From positions 45,974,846 through 46,038,845 of the forward strand of contig OX243812.1 of assembly GCA_945859605.1 (NCBI GenBank): DNA of 64,000 nucleotides, written 5' to 3'. The position numbers and the translations under genes are program-made. The DNA is from Lumbricus rubellus (taxonomy: Eukaryota > Annelida > Clitellata > Crassiclitellata > Lumbricidae). Numbering within the stretch: position 1 is the stretch's first letter; every line of letters starts with the position of its first letter. The notes under the pieces were generated by a model. The model worked only from the letters and a program-made list of their open reading frames with translations, had not been told where the DNA came from and did no database searches. Below, piece by piece: positions 1 through 10,332 of the stretch.

Positions 1-1713
1 CAAACGTCTGCCAAACCTGTTGGGCATAGTCGTAGTCAGTCTCTGTAATGTCTTCTTCAGTCAGTTTGCTATAGAAGCAGCCTTTGGGAGGCAGAGTCCT
101 TTCGGTCATTCTGCAGGCCGATGTCATGTATTCGTAGGGAAATACCCCCTTACGCAAAAGCAGTTTGTAATGTTCCGGAAATAAACGACGCAAATGGTTG
201 AATTTGGAATCTCCCTCTTTCGCCAAATTTTTGACCAACACATCCAAACCGCAGGTTAGAAATTGCAAAGAATCTAAAAATCGGATGTTATTCACTTCGA
301 ACGAAAGGTATTTTTCCATGTTAGTGGCAATTACTTTAATTTCTTCGCTTGCAAATTCCTTTGTCATGTGTTTCAAGATGAGAGTCGTATCCCTTAAGGT
401 TGTGAAACACGACCGGAAGAAAATAGTTGGGAGTTTTCTGTTTCTTAGCCTTTGTAGGTTTGCGGAATTTCATTTTCAAGTTGCAGGGCGAGCAAAGAGC
501 AGAAACAAAGTTACCAGTCATGTGACAGTGGTGTCGAACTTTGTTTTGAGGTGTCAAAGCGGCAGAGCAAGAAGGACAAGCAGCACAAGAATCAAACTCT
601 AGTCTCTGCTGCTGAGTAAGCGGTTTCATAGGTAAGTTGGTAGCAAGAATTTTATTAATGCGGTTCTGTTCAGATTTGATGTGTGAAAAGAAATGATCCA
701 TGACGTCAGGCCCAGAATAGACGTAAGGCTTGGCGTCGTTTAGGTGTGGAAAAGAAGACACAGACAGACAGCAAAACCCGCTGGGAGTGTGCGTGTCAAG
801 TGTTTTTGTCGCGCTGGTGTTGGACGTAGAGTCGTTTGGCGCCAAAAATGATTCAAAGTCAGCGTACAGGACGTACGGAACAGGCATTTCATGCTGAGTA
901 TTTGTGAATTTCAGTGTGGAATTTTCAGGAGTTGGATACCGCACGGACTGAAGTCCGTGTTTGCCACATTCCTCCATATGCGTGTGTTTGACTGCCGCGG
1001 TGGTAAAGCAGCACAAGCAGTACGGACAAGGGAAAGACCTCCCATTGTATGAATTTCTAGTGTTAAAGAGAGCAGAAAGGTTGCGCACCGTGATGTAATG
1101 GCGCTTGTCCCCAGCATCGAGAAGCAAAAGATTGGCAATGTGTTTTCTACCCCTGTGAGCACTTGCGTAGAGAGGGGTAAAGGTTTTGTCATCTGGGTTT
1201 GAATACATTACATTGATGCTGTAGTCGGGATTCAGAGATTCAAACAGTGGTATCTGTTCGATTGTCATTGGAAAGTTAAGGCCTCTAGTATATAGTTCTC
1301 CCAGGTATTGCTTGTATTTGTTGACTCGGCAGGCATTATCTTTTTGGTAGTGGGAAACTGCTAGCACGCTGTATAGAAAGCAGAACTCGTCCTCGTTCTG
1401 AATATTCAGAGTAGCTCGCTTATTGACAATGTATTGCGGCGTAGGGATGTAGCTGGATGCCCCTACTGGGTCGAAGACGGCATTGCAAATTTTAAAGTCA
1501 ACCACACCATTTACCGTCCATCCGGAACTTTCGCTCGTAAACGTATCGACAAGTTCGTCGATTCTTTGCACGGCCTCCTGCATTTGATCTGGGATCTGAG
1601 ATGGATGTGTGAGCGTTGCTGGCACCGACTTGAAGTAGCCGACCGTCTGTGATTCCCCGTCTGGCGTGCTTCGCTTGAAGTCCACATCGACCGCAACGAA
1701 CCATTTCACCGGT
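1..1713 (-). CDS. Long polymerase exon (exonuclease part), frameshifted, partial at the window edge
   Basis: The acceptor follows a T-rich tract at 1716-1724 (AG at 1715-1714), and the exon completes a glycine codon begun in the previous exon. The open frame runs to about 380. It then breaks inside the segment just after the ExoII motif NLKGYDSH and continues in a different minus frame to the window edge without a stop. A single indel, in nature or in the assembly, explains this. The exon holds the exonuclease half of a family B polymerase. The polymerase palm would lie to the left of position 1. Confidence 0.72.
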
Positions 1714-3047
1714 CTAAAAAAAACAGAGCATAACATTTTTGTGAGTATAACACGCGCCCGTATATACCACGCACTTTGTAAAACGGCCAAGTCCGAATGC
1801 TGCAGTCTCAAGAATTGCCCAAGTTCGACTGTAAGAGCGCCGTGTAAATTTGTTCAAACAATGTACAAGCTCAGAATTGTCCAAACAGATTGTAAGAGTG
1901 CGGCGAAAATTTATCCAAGTCCCAGCAAAATGCAGAATTTTCTAAGGCCAAACATATTTTAGTTCGAAATTTTCTAAGTCCAAACAAAATGCAGAAATTT
2001 TCTAAGACCACACTGTAAGATCAAAATTTTCTAAGTTCAGTAGGATTTTAGGATAAAATTTGTGTGTAAGAAATATAACACAAGCTTACCCTTCGTCTCT
2101 TAACGTGTCTTCGAGGGTGTTCGTCATGCGCGACGATTCCGTCAGCATCATGTTATGTACGTCAGTTGTCTGCGGCGCTGGAAATGAAACGTCTATGAAC
2201 GCATTCTGGGCGCTTGTCTTGATGTTTGGATTGCTCTGCTTCTTGAAGCATGTGACACAGAGATCTTGCCCGGTTCTGAAGAATCGAGAAGGCCGCCGGT
2301 TCTTACATTGAGGACACTCCCGTCTCAGCAAACAAACTTCACAGAGATTGTTCGTCAAGTTTATTGCTTTGTACGATCGACAGGAGTCGCATCGATCTAA
2401 AGAATAGCAAAAAATTTTAAAAATCATTAAAGTATGTAGTATATTCTCAACAATAAAGTCAAAGGATGTTAAAGTCCACATGCTGTATACAGAAAACATA
2501 GCGTTGAAAGTTTGTAGAATGTGCAAGGGTGCATATGTTGTATCCAAAAATATGTAAAGGACGCAAAGTTTGTAGGAACTTACTTGACGGATCGGGCTCT
2601 GCCGGGCTGCCTCTGCTGGGTCCGACCGCTGCCGCCGCCGCCGCCGCCGGGGCGCGAGGACCACCTTGTCGCGGGCCGCCGGGTTCCAACTTAGTGTGTT
2701 TAGCTGCACGGCCGATATCCGCGTCTGCCTTTCGCTTCAGTTCTACAACATATATTATTTGCCATGAATAAAATGCTCCATTTTTAAATATTGCAAGTAT
2801 TTTGAATAAGTATAAAATTTATAAATTAAAAAATTAAAATTTGTTAAAGTCTGCAATTGAAATCCGCCGAAGTACAAACTTACTCATTTCTCGAATTCTC
2901 GCCTTCAGTTGAATATCTTCCCGGAGCAATTGATCGAGGTCTGCGTCGAGCGTGTTCACTAGAAACAGAAATACATGGGGTTTGAAAGCTAGGAAAATAT
3001 GTGCCGTCTAATACAGAATATAAGGAATAAGAAATTTATTTACCCAT
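1..3047 (-). CDS. Polinton/Maverick-like type B DNA polymerase gene with zinc-binding N-terminal part; multi-exon, runs off the left edge, one frame break
   Basis: This is a gene model I assembled by hand. Its coding exons are 3047-3044, 2958-2884, 2742-2584, 2396-2090 and 1713 to beyond position 1. Every intron is GT-AG and the phases agree (1, 1, 1, 2). The order of parts is a short amphipathic coiled coil, a Gly/Pro/Ala-rich linker, four CxxC pairs, and then a long polymerase exon. That exon carries a zinc finger (CPYC...H...C), the ExoI motif YADFES (about 851-870), an endonuclease VII-like HHCHMTG...C..C cluster (about 490-545) and the ExoII motif NLKGYD (about 386-405). These features are typical of self-synthesising transposon polymerases. 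Near 375-385 the frame shifts, and another minus frame stays open to position 1. The palm motifs would lie outside the window. The domain identity is well supported; the 5' exons are inferred from splice signals and phase. Confidence 0.7.
2090..2396 (-). CDS. Exon encoding a four-CxxC zinc-binding domain
   Basis: The acceptor is ttctttag and the donor is gg|gtaagc. The translation has CDSC, CEVC, CPQC and CVTC pairs within about 50 residues, which suggests two zinc sites (a ribbon or treble-clef arrangement). The rest is an acidic and polar tail. The phase joins cleanly to the polymerase exon at 1713. I do not recognise a named family. Confidence 0.6.
2584..2742 (-). CDS. Exon encoding a basic segment and a Gly/Pro/Ala-rich low-complexity linker
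   Basis: The acceptor is gttgtag and the donor is tcaa|gtaagt; the exon is phase 1 at both ends. It begins with a basic stretch (KLKRKAD), a possible nuclear localisation signal. A GC-rich run of Gly, Pro and Ala codons (2630-2690) follows. This run is far more GC-rich than its surroundings. Confidence 0.5.
2884..2958 (-). CDS. 75-nt coiled-coil exon
   Basis: The acceptor is tttctag and the donor is atga|gtaagt; the exon is phase 1 at both ends. It codes for a charged, leucine-spaced helix (LDADLDQLLRED and onward) that would form a short coiled coil. A four-base coding piece ATGG followed by gtaaat at 3047-3044 fits as the start exon. Confidence 0.5.
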
Positions 3048-3472
3048 TTTGCTTCTGCTGTGGTAGACAGTTGAGTTGCAAAGGATGCCTTATCGCGTTC
3101 GCGTTCGAAATTTATTACCGTGTGCCAGAACACTCTTTCTATAACTAATTACTTAACTGGGTTTGCCACCGCCATTACATACTACTTAAATCTCGAGCTA
3201 GTATCCTCCAATAGTTAACTACTTTTGCAAAAAAGTGTTAATTTCAAATGCTTTGTAGATTCCTTGAAAACAAAAACTCCTGTGTTTCGAACGTTGCGTG
3301 CGCCTACTAGTTATAGGCATGGGAATACTTTTTACAGGTATTCCTACGCGAAAGTAGTTCCACATAGTTGTGTGTATGACCGCGGAAGGACACGGCTGTG
3401 GAAGTGATGCGGTTCATGCAATATAGAGCAAGTGTGTGTGTAACACACAAAAATTATAAGTGTGCAACTTAC

Positions 3473-3616
3473 TTGTTTGGGCGTTCTCTGGCAGCCGCCC
3501 GCCGCGGCCCTCTGCTGCTGTGGGTCTAGGATGGGGCGCCGACCCTGCAGCCGAAGTGGGATACTGGGCCTCTACTGGTTCAGTGTTTTGGACTCTGCCA
3601 TTGATTTCATCCCGTT
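3473..3616 (-). CDS. Candidate upstream exon, Pro/Ala/Gly-rich (duplicate of the linker exon?)
   Basis: The acceptor is ctgttacag and the donor is acaa|gtaag; the exon is phase 1 at both ends. It opens with a charged stretch (RDEINGRVQ) and continues into a Pro/Ala/Gly-rich tail, the same plan as the exon at 2742-2584. It could be an alternative 5' exon of the polymerase gene or part of a degenerate second copy. No transcript evidence is available. Confidence 0.35.
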
Positions 3617-3886
3617 CTGTAACAGAAATTTGACGCGTGGTCAATATACGCAGAAAATATTCAAATGTTATTTGCTATAAAATAGTGAGGCCCTTCGCAT
3701 TGTGTAAGTATAATTATTATTATCATTATTATTATTATTATTATTTCTTCTAGAATACAAGAATTTTCTGTACAAAGCCACAGTGCGTTAGAGCCTACAT
3801 GCCGTGTTCTATAGGGGCGTCAGTCCCAAGTCAGTAAAAAGGAGGAGGGTGACGATAAAAAGCGGCACTGCTAAGAATATACATAC

Positions 3887-3961
3887 TCAATTGTTGAAGC
3901 ATTGAAAGAGCTCTCGCTTCCAACTTCTTGATCTCCTCGATTTGTGCTTCCATTTCAGCAA
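3887..3961 (-). CDS. Candidate upstream 75-nt coiled-coil exon
   Basis: The acceptor is tttgtctag and the donor is ttga|gtatgt. Phase and length equal those of the exon at 2958-2884. It codes for a Glu/Lys-rich, leucine-containing helix (EMEAQIEEIKKLEARA). A start codon at 4378-4376 could feed it only through a GC-type donor (G|GCGAGT). I treat that as speculative. Confidence 0.35.
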   Translation of the reverse strand: MLKWKHKSRRSRSWKRELFQCFNN

Positions 3962-4164
3962 CTAGACAAATAATATTCGTGTGTAAGTTCGACTGCGAGA
4001 AATGCCTCCTAGTTTCTGATGTATGTGGCTATAATAATAGGCTGCTATAGATCACATTCTACGTATAATAATAATAGGCCTACTGCGCATCGCCTCCTAC
4101 CGCTGCGACAATTCTACGTATAATAGGTCTACTATGCAGCATCTCCTGACGCTGCTATAATACT

Positions 4165-4280
4165 ACACATAATAATTATGACAGCCTAATAATAATGCCG
4201 CGTGTCTTTTCCTACCAGCGCCAGCATATAATAATTATAACAGCCTAATAATAATGCCGCGTGTCTTTTCCTACCAGACC
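4165..4280. repeat. Tandem duplication, about 64-bp unit, two copies
   Basis: The stretch with aataattatgacagcctaa and ccgcgtgtcttttcctacca is repeated almost exactly, with copies beginning near 4170 and 4232. More diverged relatives containing attctacgtataata lie just to the left at 4060-4160. Confidence 0.8.
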
Positions 4281-4539
4281 CAGGCCTTGACAAAGCCAGT
4301 TACGTGCTTGAAAATAAATTTCTACATTTCAACGTAAGTTAGAAGATAGAAGATAAAATAATACTCGCCAGACGTCATGGCTGAACGGATGACTCGGAAG
4401 CGAACGATTGTAGAACCAGCGTGTTGTCCTCGAACCCGGATGTAGAAGCGAGTTGACGACTGTTGAACGGCTGCAGCTGCTGATCTCGGAAAAGGATTGA
4501 ATATTTGTTGGCTGACGCCGAATTTTTATAGCGAGTCGG

Positions 4540-4760
4540 AGACATACATTTCATGCATGTGGTGCAATCCTATGCGTGGATGGGCATCTCTTAGTGTCGT
4601 TGCTTGTCTGCCTTAGTATTCCTGGACATACCCGCCTTGGCCGTTGTGATGACTAATAGGGACGGAGGAATACATTTCATGTCTGTGGTGCAATGATATG
4701 TGTGGATAGGCTTCTCTTAGTGTGCTTGTTTGTCTGCCTTAGTATCCATGGACAGGTCTG
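4540..4760. repeat. Tandem duplication, about 127-bp unit, two copies
   Basis: Two copies share atacatttcatg, tgtggtgcaat, ctcttagtgt and tgtctgccttagtat in the same order. They start near 4544 and 4671 and differ at scattered positions. The repeat lies beyond the 5' end of the polymerase-type gene and could belong to the end of that element, but this is not shown. Confidence 0.7.
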
Positions 4761-5117
4761 GGCATGCATAGATGATTAATACACCTCTACACCAGATTCT
4801 TGGCCGGAGGGCTGCAGAGGCAGATGTGCGGTTACGCCTGACCAGCCTCAGCATCCTTACAATGCTATCAAAGGGGCTGGATAATAAAGGCGATAGGGCG
4901 TCGTGTGCAGTGTTCCGTGGCGATTTATAAATACAGAGTCGGTTGGGATGGGGAGAGGTGGAGAGGGGCAGAGGAGAGGGTGCGACCAGCCTCCCAGGCT
5001 GTGCATCGTCAGCATCTTTTTTAAAGAGCTGCATTGTTTTCACGCGAGACCTGAATGACTCGTATGCCTTTCAGCGGTTGGGATCGCGATGTGTTTGTAG
5101 GTATAGAGAGATGCCGA

Positions 5118-5362
5118 GCCAGGTGGAGAGAAGGAGAGAGGGAAAGAGGAAGAGAGGGAGAGAGGGAGAGAGGGAGAGAGGGAGAGAGGGAGAGAAGGCA
5201 AGAGGGAGAGAAGGAGAGAGGGAGCGAGGGAGAGAAGGGTAGATGGATGGAGAGAAGGAGAGAGGGAGAGAGGGAGAGAAGGAGAGAGGGAGAGAGGGAG
5301 AGAAGGGTAGATGGATGGAGAGAAGGAGAGAGGGAGAGAGGGAGAGGGAGAGAGGGAGACAC
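5118..5362. repeat. GAGAGG-rich purine minisatellite
   Basis: This is an almost pure purine strand built of gagagagggagagaagg variants, with two copies of an insert reading gtagatggatgg. It is open in several frames on both strands only because the repeat lacks stops. I see no coding signal. Confidence 0.9.
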
Positions 5363-5394
5363 AATAGATGATTAGTATAATGCTTTATTATCAT

Positions 5395-5735
5395 AATAAT
5401 AATAATTTATGGTTAGGCCTCAGCATTCCCAGCTACCGATGACGCATTACCGATGACGCATACTCGGTTAGGCCCTGTACCGCTGCTAGTTAGGGTTAGC
5501 TAATTACTATTACTAATATAATTACCTAATTACTATAAGTTAATTAATATACTAATTACTATAATTACTAATTAATAAGATATAATTATTATAATAGGCT
5601 AATTACCATAATTACTGTGACCTAATTACCTTAACTAGTTACCTTAACTAATTATTAATAATAGCTAACTAATTACTAATTGATTACTAGTTAGTAATAA
5701 TACTTAACTGATCGAGGTCCAGTATAATTACCCTA
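5395..5735. repeat. AT-rich degenerate aattacta repeat
   Basis: The tract consists of diverged taattacta and taactaatta units. It has no gene. Confidence 0.6.
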
Positions 5736-7989
5736 CTGTTCGGTTTATATATTATTATGTGATCTAAAAACTGAGTAAAGATTTGCGTCGAGAGACCATT
5801 TTTTGCCTCTTTTTGCAGCAGAAGGTCCATAAGCCACTCAACTTGTACAAAGAAACGAGTGTTACCATGGCAACCAGGCTTCAGTTCCCATCAATTGCCA
5901 TCAATTACTGAGGCGGTCGTTGGTGAAAGGTCTGCAGCCAAATCAGTCGCTAACACGTCATTCAGTCGGTCTCCATAGTATACAAAGCAAGAAGGACCCA
6001 TCATGCACACGCGCCGCCATTTTCTTCTATGCATGCATGCTGTCCATGAAGAGACTGGTTCCACGTTGGTCAGTCTATCATTCGATTTGTTTCTGTCAAG
6101 TTATAGACAGAACTATGTATTATGTGATCTTCATTGCAAATAAATCGATCTCAATGTCATGCATTCATATATAGAAACTATTGTGTTAGCTAAATGCGTG
6201 TATATGCCTACTTTTGAGAGGCCGCTAATTGCTAATAATGACGAGCCGTATTGTTAAGTATTAGGTCTATGATATGATGGATTGGAAATTGTGAATGGGA
6301 AATCGTCAGAGATCACATGTTGGCAAAAGTGAATTTATACAGCAGCATTGAGGAGCATAAACGTTGTTGTATGGAGCCATATATTATATATTATTATATG
6401 GCGCCATGTAATATATATACACTATATATATAATTATAGGCTACACGTACATGTAGCCTGATGTAGGCCCTATTTACTTGCATGTCTATTAATAGAATTG
6501 CGCACACCTTTACATCGCAATTGTCCTATCGACGTGTGGCGTTGTTGTTGCTGCTAGTGCTTCTGCTGCTGGTGCTGCTGCTGGTGTTGCTGCTGTTGCT
6601 ACTGGTGGTGCTGGTGCTGTTGCTGCTGCTGCTGCTGCTGGTGCTGCTGCTGGTGCTGCTGCTGGTGCTGGTGCTGGTGCTGTGGACGTCGGTCTTAGAT
6701 ATCATGAATGAATGATTGCGGAGTCAGCAGAGTTACTATACAACCGACTGCTGGAGTCTTTGACGACGTTTCTGCAAATGAAGCTGTATATGTGTGTATT
6801 GCATACATTGTATAGAGGCAAACGTCAAAGCGTCGACGAATGAATAGACAATGCGTTATGCTCTTGTATGGTATAGTCTGTACATGGCCATGTAAATTAA
6901 CCGACGACATAAAGCAAAACAAACCTTGATGGAGGAGTCTATGTTATGGCGGTTGACGTTAAATGCAGTCTATTAACGACACTCTTCCCTTCTGCGTGTC
7001 TTACCTTTTGTATGCTCACGTCTGTCCAACTATACCTGCCTGTGCTCATGTCTTCGCCTTTCTATATAGATCCAATTCTCGTGTATATTTATGAGCACAG
7101 TAGTGGTCTAGATAATAGAATGAATGTTCTGCAGTCTTTTCCGACTTGCATCCAAGATAATATAGTCCGTAATAAATAATGATTTTAAGTATCTTATATA
7201 TAAAGCATAATGTTTGCGAACTGCCGTCTTTTTGTGTGTTTGTATGTATTCTGTCGTGCTAAAGGCTCTGAAAAGGCAGACTTTTAGTTTACGAATATTT
7301 TTTTATATCGTTCTTATGCATGTTTATTGGTCAACGGGACTATTTTCAGCTCTCAATTCACTTTAAAACCTCAGATATGAACAGTTTAAATTTGGAAGCG
7401 CTAATTAATGCGAAATTAAGACGCCTCACACAGGGCTGAGGGAGAAGGCCCAGCGGAGGGAAGAGTGGCGACACTGGACAGCCGAACCTGGGGCAGAGAT
7501 CCAGAAGAAGACACAGGGCACTGATTTATAAAAGTTTCTGTTAGCTGCCATTGGCGCTTTGCTGTTGTGTTGCTTGATTCGGGTTCTGCTGAAAATAAGA
7601 TAGCCCCTCCCACTTCTGGCTTGGCCGAACCAGGAGTGATCCAGCACTTAGGCCGTTTGTGTTAAGCCGAACCCACTGCTGTAAAGCCGACCTGCGTGTC
7701 GTGCTATAGTGGGCCGTATTTCGTATAGCCTGTATCTGTTATCATTCTGCGGTTTGTCAGATTGAATCAATAAAGAATAAGAATATAATTATTAACGGTC
7801 TATGCATGACTATGTCGAAAGCATTTAACACTTGGCGATATTTCATTTATTTTGACGACGTAATTTCTTACGTCATTTCTTCAGAGCGGTACCAATATAG
7901 CCTATCGATGAACACACATAAATTATTATTATTAAATAATGATGTCCAGTGTGAACTGTGAACTGAATATTGCAAGGTAAGAAAAAACG
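5736..7989. other. Non-coding stretch with a CTG-type triplet repeat
   Basis: No gene is supported here. A run of ctg, gtg and ttg triplets at 6538-6690 gives long leucine/valine reading frames that are repeat artefacts. The remainder is AT-rich, with a few taggccta-like words. Confidence 0.6.
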
Positions 7990-7998
7990 AATGCTGTA

Positions 7999-8340
7999 AT
8001 CCGCAAAAACCACGACACAAGTGACATAGCGACCCAGATGCTTCAAGGTGTCATGATATGGAGCAGACATGCACAAGCCGGTCAGGACAGACCGATGGAG
8101 AGAGTCGGGCTGAGAGAGCGTGGGACACAACGGGCATTGACCCATGTTGTCCTTCATGCCTCTCTCTCCCAATATTCTCTTCATTCAGACAGGTGGTCTA
8201 GCTGCTCTTAGTGGTATGGAGCAGACCTGCTGACCGGACCGGTTGAAGCTGGGAAGCATGATGCGAGACAAACTCAGACAGAGAGTGGCGTCGGACTCCT
8301 ACGGGCGTTGATCCTAAGGATGTTGATGATGATGATGAAG
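7999..8340 (+). mobile_element. Dispersed retroelement tail, copy 1, ending in (gat)n
   Basis: About 340 bases match, in inverted orientation, the block at 16768-17119. Shared words include cagatgcttcaaggtgtcat, ttgaagctgggaagcatgat and cagagagtggcgtcgga. The copy ends in gatgatgatgatgaag, like the microsatellite tail of a non-LTR element. It is shorter at its 5' side than copy 2, as expected from 5' truncation. Clade unknown. Confidence 0.65.
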
Positions 8341-9639
8341 AAAAAACGAAGTGCAAATTAACCGAATGGTATAGGCCTACGGTAATTTAGCATGGTGACG
8401 AAATTGCCCAAAATGAAAATGACCGTGTAGGCTATTCACGACAAGCTATTGAGCAGATAGGCCTAAATTATAATATATTAGCTCGTGTTCTAAGTGCTAA
8501 TTACCCTGTTTAGTGTTTACCCTATAGTATAGGCCTACTTATATTATGCATGTAGGCCTATATCTTTAAGTATATGTAGATCTATAGCTTTAAATGTCTG
8601 GCCTATAGGTGTGCACATGATTTGTCGTTGGTTGCTTCGTGCAGAATAAGTGATGAACATGACCGCTAGAGGCGTCGTTCGTGAAGGGTGCAGAGTGCCT
8701 CTTCGATGGACGATACGCCCTTTGAACGCCCACAGTGGGACGATCCAATCAGAGGACCTCCGAGGGTGATTCTTGCAGACGTGGAACGTTGGGCGGTTGG
8801 GTTTCAAACCCAAGCAGAATGCGAATTAGTAATTGAGGAGCATACATATTATAATTATATCAGAGCAGGTGGCGAATAATTGCAAGCGCCAGTCAGAAGA
8901 GGTCGCTTCTGCAGTCAAGCATTTGACTTGGTTACAAGGCAGCTATAGATAAGACACAGTCAACTCATTCACTGACTTCAAGAATATAAAGAATATACTT
9001 ACTTACTTACTTACTTCAAAGCTGATCCCACAAGTGATTTTATGAATCATTCTCCTCGCATATAATGGGCATACCGGTACAAAGCTATTAAACGTGCTTT
9101 TTATGGCAAATTTTCAAAGGCTCTATACTCTATGTATACATGTATACTTCTCACGTAAACATATCCATTACCTTCCTTGCCTCCCACACAATATTATTTT
9201 GTTGTGTTTGACCGATCGGAGTTAGTTAGTGTGCAGGTATACCGTGCTCGACGACAACATTACTTATAGTAACTCTTCGATGGTATATTTAAGACACGTC
9301 ATGGAGAGTGTTTGTGAGCGGCCATAGTTCACTCCTCAATTGGTGATCGGACAGTGAACTTACTTATGTTTTCGCTTTCGTTGTCACAAAATGTCACCAA
9401 TGTGCATTTATCACCGAAAGCGGTCTGTTTTGCGTTCGGAATAATGTGACTGAGTCGCTATCCGGCAACAAGTCCATGTATACTGTATAGGCTATGCGTA
9501 GGTCTACAATACAATGTAGTCTATATAGGCTATTATGTGCATGTGTGCATGTAGCCTATATTCATAGATGATTGTATGTAAGAAAATTATTCGCAGCCAT
9601 TTCTCTTGACGACTGTAATTTCTTGTTAGTTTTTCACCA
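8341..9639. other. Non-coding stretch, nothing recognised
   Basis: The stretch is AT-rich and several taggccta-like words occur near 8375-8570. The short open frames near 8544-8880 have no recognisable domain and overlap on opposite strands. Confidence 0.5.
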
Positions 9640-9870
9640 TCATCCTCGTCAACAACAGCATCATCATCAACAACAGCATCATCCTCATCCTCATCAATAA
9701 CAGCATTCTCATCAACAACAGCATCATCCTCATCCTCATCAACAACAGCATTCTCATCAACAACAGCATCATCCTTATCCTCATCAATAACAGCATTCTC
9801 ATCAACAACAGAGGCATCATAATCCTCATCAACAGCGGCACCCGTAGGAACAGCAGCAGCAGCATCATGT
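9640..9870. repeat. Triplet repeat (cat/caa/cag, tca)
   Basis: Blocks such as catcatcaacaacagcatt recur with a higher-order period. On the minus strand they read as Asp/Glu/Val-rich repeats. I treat this as a microsatellite, not a gene. Confidence 0.85.
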
Positions 9871-9928
9871 CTTAGCAACCGATTCGTATCTTTTTGGTCT
9901 CACGAAGTCAACCTTCATTACACCACTC

Positions 9929-10240
9929 ATGCAAACTACTCATGCAAACCACTCATGCAAACCACTCATGCAAACCACTCATGTAAACCACTCATGCAAA
10001 CCACTCATGCAAACCACTCATGCAAACCACTCATGCAGACCACTCATGCAAACCACTCATGCAAACCACTCATGCAAACCACTCATGCAAACTACTCATG
10101 CAAACCACTCATGCAAACCACTCATGCAAACCACTCATGCAAACCACTCATGCAAACCACTCATGCAAACCACTCATGCAAACCACTCATGCAAACCACT
10201 CATGCAAACCACTCATGCAAACCACTCATGCAAACCACAA
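9929..10240. repeat. 13-base tandem repeat (actcatgcaaacc), about 24 copies
   Basis: The array is nearly perfect, with single-base variants (gtaaacc, gcagacc, aactact). Because 13 is not a multiple of 3, the same repeat peptide appears in all three plus frames. This argues against coding. Confidence 0.95.
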
Positions 10241-10332
10241 TTGTATCACGCGCAAAATTAGCACAGTGCACCCGAACTACAGTATTAATCTATGAGACTC
10301 CATGAGACAGTCCTATATAATGCCTCACCTGG

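Noticed and set aside
6482..6715. Leucine-rich membrane-like frame
   Set aside because: Derived from a ctg/gtg triplet repeat; no signal beyond the repeat.
9929..10305. Repeat protein frames (MQTTHANHSCKP)
   Set aside because: A 13-base repeat gives the same peptide in three frames; no coding evidence.
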